A DNA stretch of 13,739 bases from Nocardioidaceae bacterium (GTDB taxonomy: Bacteria > Actinomycetota > Actinomycetes > Propionibacteriales > Nocardioidaceae). Position 1 is the first letter of the stretch. Each line of letters opens with the position of its first letter. Positions 8,905 to 13,739 of the stretch are shown here, one piece after another. The position numbers and the translations under genes are program-made. The stretch is taken from positions 1 to 13,739 of the forward strand of contig JAOPXA010000185.1 of the NCBI GenBank assembly GCA_025965395.1, written 5' to 3'. The notes beneath the pieces were generated by a model. The model worked only from the letters and a program-made list of their open reading frames with translations. It searched no databases and was not told where the DNA came from.

Positions 8905-8970
8905 CCACGATTCGGATACTTGTACGCCGATCACCTCGCCTCCAAAGGCGGATACGTATCCGAATCGTGG
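8905..8970 (+). repeat. Long hairpin upstream of the sulfate operon (24-18-24 family, copy 1)
   Basis: Arms 8905-8928 and 8947-8970 pair around an 18-base loop. The outer 15 bp, CCACGATTCGGATAC with its complement, are perfect; the inner part has two mismatches and one G-U pair. The flank is CCTCCCT on the left and GGGGACGGGAGGGG-type G runs on the right. It matches the element at 12802-12867 in length, loop sequence and stem ends, with paired changes in the stem. It begins 12 bp after the MFS stop, as a terminator would, but has no T tract. Confidence 0.92.
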
Positions 8971-9008
8971 GGACGGGAGGGGAGGCCGTCTCAACAGGCG
9001 GCCATGTG

Positions 9009-9023
9009 TCTCGAATAGTGAGA
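9009..9023. promoter_or_regulatory. Imperfect TCTC-N7-GAGA dyad before the sulfate operon
   Basis: TCTCGAATAGTGAGA is a 15-bp imperfect dyad about 90 bases before the binding-protein ATG. Its outer half-sites resemble TCTC/GAGA operators of amino-acid and sulfur regulators in actinomycetes, such as IclR-type NdgR, as I recall them. It could control sulfate uptake. The match is short and the assignment is weak. The rest of 8984-9113 shows only the GAAAGG ribosome site and no recognisable riboswitch. Confidence 0.3.
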
Positions 9024-9113
9024 TGCGTACGAGTGGCGCACAAAGTCGACTAAGTTCATGGACTAATACCCCACAGGTTGCCCTGCGCACCTCCCCCGAA
9101 AGGCTCGACGCAC

Positions 9114-10151
9114 ATGAAGATCACACCCGGAAAACGACTCGCTACTGTCGCACTCATGGCAGGCGCGCTCATGCTCTCCGCCTGTGGCAGTAGCAGCGAT
9201 GATTCCGGTGCCTCCGGCTCGACCACCCTGTCGCTCGTGGCTTACTCGGTCCCCAAGGCTGCCAACGGCGGGCTCGAAAAGGCATTCGAGAAGACGGCCG
9301 ATGGCAAGGGCGTGACCTTCAAGGAGTCCTACGGCGCCTCGGGCGACCAGAGCCGCGCGGTTGCCGGTGGCCTCAAGGCCGACGTCGTCCACTTCTCATT
9401 GACTCCCGACGTGACCCGTCTCGTGGACGCCGACCTGGTCGCCAAGGACTGGGACCAGAACGACCACAAGGGCATCATCTCGACGTCCGTCGTCTCGCTC
9501 GTCGTCCGCAAGGGCAACCCCAAGAACATCCAGACGTTCGCCGACCTCGCGAAGCCGGGCATCGGCATCGTGACGCCCAACCCCGGTTCGTCAGGCTCGG
9601 CACGCTGGAACATCCTGGCCGCCTACCAGTCGGTCATCGCCAACGGCGGCTCCGAGGCCGACGCTGAGGCATACCTCACGAAGCTCTTCGCCAACGTCAA
9701 GGCGCTGCCCGGCAGCGGCCGCGACGCGACGACGGCTTTCCAAGGCGGCACGGGCGACGTGCTCCTCTCGTACGAGAACGAGGCCATCTTTGCCCGCGCC
9801 AGCGGCGAGGACATCGACTACGTGATCCCGAAGCAGAACCTTCTGATCGAGAACCCGGGCGCCGTCACGTCCAAGGCACCCGCCGCCGCGACGAAGTTCC
9901 TCGACTTCGCGATCAGCCCCGAAGGCCAAGGAATCTACGCGCAGTTCGGCTTCCGCCCGGTCGCCTCGGTTCAGGGCGTCAAGGTGGGCACGGTCAAGGG
10001 CGCCAACGATCCCGCCAACCCGTTCCCGGCCGTCGATGAGCTGTTCACGATCAACGACACGTTTGGTGGCTGGACCGCCGTCAACGACAAGTTCTTCGCG
10101 GACAACACCGGCATCATCACCAAGATCATCGCGGCTTCTGGCAAGTCGTGA
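9114..10151 (+). CDS. cysP: Sulfate/thiosulfate ABC transporter substrate-binding lipoprotein
   Basis: This 345-residue protein captures sulfate or thiosulfate outside the membrane for the CysTWA importer. It has a lipoprotein signal: charged KITPGKR, a hydrophobic stretch, and the lipobox LSAC with Cys24 as the lipidation site. Then comes a serine-rich linker. The mature part follows the Sbp/CysP pattern, including FKESYGASGDQSRAV, ADVVHFSLTPDVTRLV and IGIVTPNPGSSGSARWN. These correspond to the oxyanion-binding loops of known sulfate-binding proteins. The ATG at 9114, with GAAAGG ten bases upstream, gives a proper signal peptide; a TTG at 9078 would add an unlikely 12 residues. The stop overlaps the GTG of cysT by 4 bp. 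Sulfate cannot be separated from thiosulfate by sequence, so the symbol is provisional. It is the first gene of a four-gene operon bracketed by two related hairpins. Confidence 0.92.
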   Translation: MKITPGKRLATVALMAGALMLSACGSSSDDSGASGSTTLSLVAYSVPKAANGGLEKAFEKTADGKGVTFKESYGASGDQSRAVAGGLKADVVHFSLTPDVTRLVDADLVAKDWDQNDHKGIISTSVVSLVVRKGNPKNIQTFADLAKPGIGIVTPNPGSSGSARWNILAAYQSVIANGGSEADAEAYLTKLFANVKALPGSGRDATTAFQGGTGDVLLSYENEAIFARASGEDIDYVIPKQNLLIENPGAVTSKAPAAATKFLDFAISPEGQGIYAQFGFRPVASVQGVKVGTVKGANDPANPFPAVDELFTINDTFGGWTAVNDKFFADNTGIITKIIAASGKS

Positions 10152-10996
10152 CGTTCGAAACCCCTACTGAACCGGGCACGGCGCGTCGCACGCGCCGTGC
10201 CCGGTCGGCCAACTCACTGACGCGATCATCGGGCCTCGGCCTGGGGATCGCGTTGACGTGGTTCAGTCTCCTCGTCCTCATCCCGCTCGCCCTCATCGTG
10301 ATCCAGTCGATCGACGGCGGTTGGGAGACATTCCGTCTGACGCTCACCAACCCTCAGACTGTTTCAGCGTTGCGCCTCACCGTCGAGCAGTCGCTGATCG
10401 TCACGCTCATCAATGTCGTGATGGGCACGCTCATCGCCTGGGTCCTCGTCCGCGACGACTTCCCTGGCAAGCAGCTTCTTGAAGTCGTCATCGATATTCC
10501 TTTTGCCTTGCCGACTATCGTCGCCGGGTTGGTGCTGCTGAGCCTCTACGGACCCACCAGCCCGCTGGGGATCAACGTGGCCAACACCGAGCGGTCGGTC
10601 TTCCTGGCACTCCTCTTCGTCACGCTGCCCTTCATCGCGCGCACGGTGCAACCGGTGCTCCTCGAGCTTGATCGCGACGTCGAGGAAGCCGCAGCCTCCC
10701 TGGGTGCCAGTCGGTTCGTCACGCTGCGGCGGATCATTCTTCCCGCCCTCGCACCTGCGATCGCCGCTGGCGCAGCGCTCTCCTTCGCCCGAGGCATCAG
10801 TGAATACGGGTCCTTGGTCTTGCTGTCAGGCAACCTGCCCAACAAGACCGAGGTCGCGTCGGTGCGCATCCTGACCTACATCGAGAACGGCAACGAGGCA
10901 GCCGCCGCATCGGTGGCTGTGTTGTTGCTGCTGGTGGCGCTCCTCGCCATCACGATCCTGCAGATCATCACCTCGAGGGTGGCTCGCCGTGGCTAG
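10148..10996 (+). CDS. cysT: Sulfate ABC transporter permease CysT
   Basis: One of the two membrane subunits of the sulfate/thiosulfate importer, 282 residues with about six membrane helices. The first helix is at about 33-53, after a basic, arginine-rich N-terminal tail. The cytoplasmic EAA loop that docks on the ATPase is clear: DVEEAAASLGASRFVTLRRI (177-196), followed by LPALAPAIAAGAAL. The segments DIPFALPTIVAGLVLLSLYG and RGISEYGSLVLLSGNLPNKT are strongly CysT/CysU-like. The GTG start at 10148 overlaps the preceding stop as GTGA, and the gene's own end overlaps cysW by 8 bp, so all subunits should be made by coupled translation in balanced amounts. Confidence 0.93.
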   Translation: MTFETPTEPGTARRTRRARSANSLTRSSGLGLGIALTWFSLLVLIPLALIVIQSIDGGWETFRLTLTNPQTVSALRLTVEQSLIVTLINVVMGTLIAWVLVRDDFPGKQLLEVVIDIPFALPTIVAGLVLLSLYGPTSPLGINVANTERSVFLALLFVTLPFIARTVQPVLLELDRDVEEAAASLGASRFVTLRRIILPALAPAIAAGAALSFARGISEYGSLVLLSGNLPNKTEVASVRILTYIENGNEAAAASVAVLLLLVALLAITILQIITSRVARRG

Positions 10997-11819
10997 CAGC
11001 AGAGTGCAGCCGAAGACGGCCGGCACCTACGTGCGACGCGTGATCGTCATCGCATACCTGTTCTTTCTCGTCGTGTGGCCGGTCTCCTTGGTCGTGAAGC
11101 ACACGTTCGACGGAGGATTCGGCAACATCACTACCGCGTTGTCCGACCCTGTAGTGACGGACGCTCTCCGGCTCACGGTCTATGTCGCAATCTGGGCAGT
11201 CGTGATCAACACGGTGTTCGGCATCGGTGTCTCCCTGTTGCTCGTGCGGTATGAGTTCCCGGGGCGCAGCGTCCTGTCGGCGCTGATCGACCTGCCTTTG
11301 GCTGTCTCGCCCGTCGTCGTGGGCCTCGCGCTGCTTCTTGCCTACGGCGGCACCAACGGCCTTTTCGGGCCGTTCTTGAACTCGATAGGTTTTCAGGTCG
11401 CTTTCGCGACCCCTGGCATCATCCTGGCAACCGCATTCGTCAGCTTGCCCCTCGTGATCCGAGAACTTGTCCCGACGTTGCAGGAGATCGGCACCGACCA
11501 AGAGCAGGCCGCACGAAGCCTCGGGGCTGGTCCGTGGGCGACATTCCGGCGGATCACACTTCCCTCGATCAAGTGGGCCCTTGTCTACGGTGTCGTGCTC
11601 AGCCTCGCTCGCTCACTCGGCGAGTTCGGGGCGGTCAAGGTCATCTCCGGCAACATTGCCCAGCAGACCCAGACAGCCACCCTCGTCGTCGAGCAGAAGT
11701 ACCAAGACTTCGAGCAAGAAACGGCGTACGCCACATCCTTCCTCCTCACGCTGATCGCCATCGCGGCGCTCGTCGTGATCACCATCCTTCGACCGAAAGA
11801 TAAATCCGATGGGAATTGA
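10989..11819 (+). CDS. cysW: Sulfate ABC transporter permease CysW
   Basis: The second permease of the importer, 276 residues with about six helices, the first at about 17-36. The EAA loop reads [20 protein letters not shown] (170-189) and is followed by [26 protein letters not shown], a strong CysW signature. [20 protein letters not shown] (219-238) is equally typical. CysW pairs with CysT to form the channel across the cytoplasmic membrane. The GTG at 10989 lies inside the end of cysT with a GAGGGTGG site ahead of it. The 3' end overlaps cysA by 11 bp. Confidence 0.93.
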   Translation: MASSRVQPKTAGTYVRRVIVIAYLFFLVVWPVSLVVKHTFDGGFGNITTALSDPVVTDALRLTVYVAIWAVVINTVFGIGVSLLLVRYEFPGRSVLSALIDLPLAVSPVVVGLALLLAYGGTNGLFGPFLNSIGFQVAFATPGIILATAFVSLPLVIRELVPTLQEIGTDQEQAARSLGAGPWATFRRITLPSIKWALVYGVVLSLARSLGEFGAVKVISGNIAQQTQTATLVVEQKYQDFEQETAYATSFLLTLIAIAALVVITILRPKDKSDGN

Positions 11820-12768
11820 GATCCAGGGGATCAACAAGAACTTCGGCGACTTCGTCGCCCTCGATGACATCAACCTGAGCATCCCGACCGGACGTCTCAC
11901 GGCTCTCCTCGGCCCTAGCGGCGGCGGCAAGTCGACCCTGTTGCGCATCATCGCCGGGCTCGAGTCGGCGGACTCGGGCGTCGTGGAGATCGAGGGAATC
12001 GACGCTACCCATCTCCCGGCCCAGAAGCGCAACGTCGGCTTCGTCTTCCAGCACTACGCCGCGTTCAAGCACATGTCTGTGGCGAAGAACATCGCATTCG
12101 GCCTCGAGATCCGCAAGAAGCCGAAGGCTGAGATCGCGGCCAAGGTCGACGAGCTGTTGAAGCTCGTACACCTCAGCCAGTTCGCGCACCGATTGCCGTC
12201 ACAGCTGTCGGGCGGTCAGCGCCAGCGCATGGCGTTGGCCCGAGCACTCGCCATCGAGCCCACGGTGCTCCTGCTCGACGAGCCGTTCGGCGCGCTGGAC
12301 GCCAAGGTCCGCAAGGAGCTGCGCGACTGGCTCCGTCGCCTGCATGACGAGGTGCACGTGACCACCGTGTTCGTGACCCACGACCAAGAGGAGGCGCTCG
12401 AGGTCGCCGACACGATCGTCGTCATCAACGAGGGCCGTATCGAGCAGGTGGGTAGCCCCGATGACCTCTACGACAAGCCGGCGAGCGAGTTCGTATTGAG
12501 CTTCCTCGGCCCCGTGACACGCCTGCGTGGCGAGCTGGTTCGGCCCCACGACATCTTCCTCTCGCGCTCAGAGATTCCCAGTGCCGTCGCGGGGACTATC
12601 TCGCGGTTCACGCGCATCGGGTTCGAGGCACGGTTCGATGTGACGCCCGCCGACGGCTCGGAGCCGGTCATCGTCGAGATGACCCGCAACGAGGCGTTGT
12701 CGGAGGACCTCAAGCCCGGTGATGCCGTGTGGCTCAAGCATGTGACCGGAATACCCGCGACCCGCTAG
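11809..12768 (+). CDS. cysA: Sulfate/thiosulfate import ATP-binding protein CysA
   Basis: The ATPase that powers the importer, 319 residues. All nucleotide-binding elements are present: Walker A GPSGGGKS (35-42), Q-loop Gln81 in [12 protein letters not shown], signature LSGGQ (133-137), Walker B VLLLDE (153-158) and the H-loop His191 in [26 protein letters not shown] is characteristic of CysA rather than of other ABC ATPases. The C-terminal part (about 235-319) looks like a compact TOBE-type domain with VRPHDIFL. The chain is shorter than many CysA proteins of about 340-360 residues, so the regulatory tail is reduced. The ATG at 11809 overlaps cysW by 11 bp. It is the last gene of the operon, and a long hairpin starts 27 bp after its stop. 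Confidence 0.95.
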   Translation: MGIEIQGINKNFGDFVALDDINLSIPTGRLTALLGPSGGGKSTLLRIIAGLESADSGVVEIEGIDATHLPAQKRNVGFVFQHYAAFKHMSVAKNIAFGLEIRKKPKAEIAAKVDELLKLVHLSQFAHRLPSQLSGGQRQRMALARALAIEPTVLLLDEPFGALDAKVRKELRDWLRRLHDEVHVTTVFVTHDQEEALEVADTIVVINEGRIEQVGSPDDLYDKPASEFVLSFLGPVTRLRGELVRPHDIFLSRSEIPSAVAGTISRFTRIGFEARFDVTPADGSEPVIVEMTRNEALSEDLKPGDAVWLKHVTGIPATR

Positions 12769-12795
12769 ACGTCCCCCTACCTCCCTCCACGCATA

Positions 12796-12873
12796 CCTTC
12801 TCCACGATTTGGAGAGTTACACGCCTATCCGCTCGCGAGGAAAGGCGTATAACTCTCCAAATCGTGGGGAAGG
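12796..12873. repeat. Long hairpin after cysA (24-18-24 family, copy 2)
   Basis: The core arms 12802-12825 and 12844-12867 enclose an 18-base loop with one C-A mismatch. CCTTCT on the left and GGAAGG on the right extend the stem to about 30 bp, including one G-U pair. The core begins CCACGATTTGGAGAG and ends CTCTCCAAATCGTGG. Loop bases ATC, CTCGC and AAA match the copy at 8905-8970 at the same positions. The site lies between convergent genes, 27 bp after the cysA stop, so a two-way terminator is plausible, though no T tract is present. Confidence 0.92.
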
Positions 12874-12907
12874 GAGGGGTACGGGAGGGGTGGGGTGCGG
12901 GGCGGGG
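12866..12907 (+). other. G-run tract with quadruplex potential between convergent genes
   Basis: Eight runs of three or four Gs, separated by one to three bases, follow the hairpin right arm and stop at the last base before the downstream gene's stop codon. Several combinations satisfy the four-run quadruplex pattern on the plus strand. On the minus strand the same tract is C-rich and is transcribed just after the MFS stop. Any role in ending transcription is inference. Confidence 0.6.
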
Positions 12908-13739
12908 CTAGACCGAGGCGCCGACGAGCTCGCGGGTGCGCGTGCGCTTGGAGTGCACGATCGAGACGCCAAGGATCGCCAGACCGCCGAGCGCGAGGCC
13001 GACGCCCACCTTGCTCGGCGCGGTGTATCCATACCCAGCAGAGATGACGACGGCACCGAGGTAGGCACCGAGCCCGTTGGCCAGATTGAGTGCCGAATGA
13101 TTGAGGGCGGCGCCGAGCATTTTGGCTTCGCCCGCCACATCCATGAGCCGCATTTGCAGGCAGACGGCCACCAAGGAGCCTGCCGCAGAGATCGCGAAGA
13201 CCAGGAAGAGTGCCGACACGGCATAGCTGGCACCGACGACGAAGAGCGCCAGCAGCACCGCCATCGCCAGGAACCCGCCGACGAGCGACTTGATCACGCT
13301 GAAGTCCGCCAGCCGGCCGCCGATCGCGGTACCCGCCAAGCCACCGAGTCCGAAGGCGAACAGAAACCACGGGATCGCGCTCCGCGAAAGACCGGTGACG
13401 TCCGTCACCGTGGGCGCGATGTAGCTGTACATCGCAAACATGCCGCCGAACCCGACCATGCCCGCGGCGACGGTGAAGAGCACCTGGGGTTGGCGCAAGG
13501 CATTGAGCTCGCGCCCGACCGAGGCCGACTTGTCGCCCTCGACCTTGGGAACGAGGAACCTGATCGCGATCGCCGTGAGCACCGTCAGGACGACGACCGT
13601 CCAGTACGCGCTGCGCCAGCCGAGATTCTGCCCCAGCCAGGTGCTCGCCGGGACGCCGGCGACATTGGCGACCGCTAGGCCGAGCATGACCGAGCTCACC
13701 GCGCGGCCGCGGAACCTGGGTTCCACCATCGAAGCGGCG
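12908..13739 (-). CDS. MFS transporter (DHA1-type, AraJ/arabinose-efflux-like), N-terminus cut by window edge
   Basis: The frame is open from the right edge to the TAG at 12908-12910, giving about 277 residues. An ATG at 13729 is the first in the window, but family-like sequence (A-S before MVEPRFRGRAVSSVMLG) continues upstream of it. I therefore read it as internal and the gene as truncated. The stretch RGRAVSSVMLGLAVANVAGVPASTWLGQNLGWR fits the helix 4-5 region with motif C of DHA1 exporters. Eight or so further hydrophobic helices follow. Roughly the first third of a protein of about 390-400 residues is missing. Relatives export drugs, sugars or purines; the substrate here is unknown. It converges with cysA, and the two share the hairpin and G-rich intergenic stretch. 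Its tail is short and basic (HSKRTRTRELVGASV). Confidence 0.88.
   Translation of the reverse strand, partial: AASMVEPRFRGRAVSSVMLGLAVANVAGVPASTWLGQNLGWRSAYWTVVVLTVLTAIAIRFLVPKVEGDKSASVGRELNALRQPQVLFTVAAGMVGFGGMFAMYSYIAPTVTDVTGLSRSAIPWFLFAFGLGGLAGTAIGGRLADFSVIKSLVGGFLAMAVLLALFVVGASYAVSALFLVFAISAAGSLVAVCLQMRLMDVAGEAKMLGAALNHSALNLANGLGAYLGAVVISAGYGYTAPSKVGVGLALGGLAILGVSIVHSKRTRTRELVGASV

Noticed and set aside
8984..9113. Riboswitch or cysteine-rich leader peptide before the sulfate operon
   Set aside because: No conserved riboswitch core is recognisable. The only cysteine-containing mini-frame (ATG at 9004, four codons) is too short to support and has no ribosome site.
8905..12873. Insertion sequence or composite transposon bounded by the hairpins
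   Set aside because: There is no transposase, no target-site duplication that I can see, and the enclosed genes are a normal sulfate operon.
12809..13678. 289-codon open frame on the plus strand
   Set aside because: It is opposite the MFS gene and begins inside the hairpin; composition is that of a shadow frame.

Overview
The window is high-GC DNA with tightly packed genes, frequent GTG starts and many 4-11 bp gene overlaps. Gene content and style (trpS next to a 2'-5' RNA ligase-like gene and a YihY/BrkB gene, PadR paired with a 14-helix exporter, an actinobacterial-style sulfate importer) point to a chromosome of an actinomycete. Nocardioidaceae (Nocardioides/Aeromicrobium-like) is my best guess, by inference only. 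No rRNA, tRNA, transposase, phage gene or CRISPR array is visible.

Layout. 1-1961 (minus strand): trpS, then a 2'-5' RNA ligase-like phosphoesterase, then a YihY/BrkB membrane protein cut by the left edge; the three look like one operon. 1962-2030: a short divergent gap almost filled by a perfect 22-bp-arm inverted repeat. 2031-5510 (plus strand): purU, a hairpin followed by a G-quadruplex-type tract, then galK, an SRPBCC protein overlapping it by 4 bp, and pheA. 5511-5630: two palindromes in front of a tandem-GNAT acetyltransferase (to 6740). 6741-8892: a PadR repressor and the DHA2 drug-exporter-type MFS gene it overlaps, behind a readable promoter with a 16-bp operator-like palindrome. 8893-12907: an overlapping four-gene sulfate/thiosulfate ABC importer operon (binding lipoprotein, CysT, CysW, CysA) with a long hairpin on each side. 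12908 to the right edge (minus strand): an MFS transporter missing its N-terminus.

The genes are mostly ordinary housekeeping and transport genes. The least explained material is intergenic. Four long inverted repeats with C-rich left flanks and G-rich right flanks sit at 1974-2027, 2927-2990, 8905-8970 and 12796-12873. The last two share the same 24-18-24 layout and part of their loop. Their stems differ at three base pairs where both sides changed together, so pairing is kept. They are therefore related copies under constraint for folding, and they bracket the sulfate operon. Three of the four lie 12-27 bp after a plus-strand stop codon, as expected of terminators or 3'-end elements. The fourth lies between two divergent start codons and cannot be explained that way.
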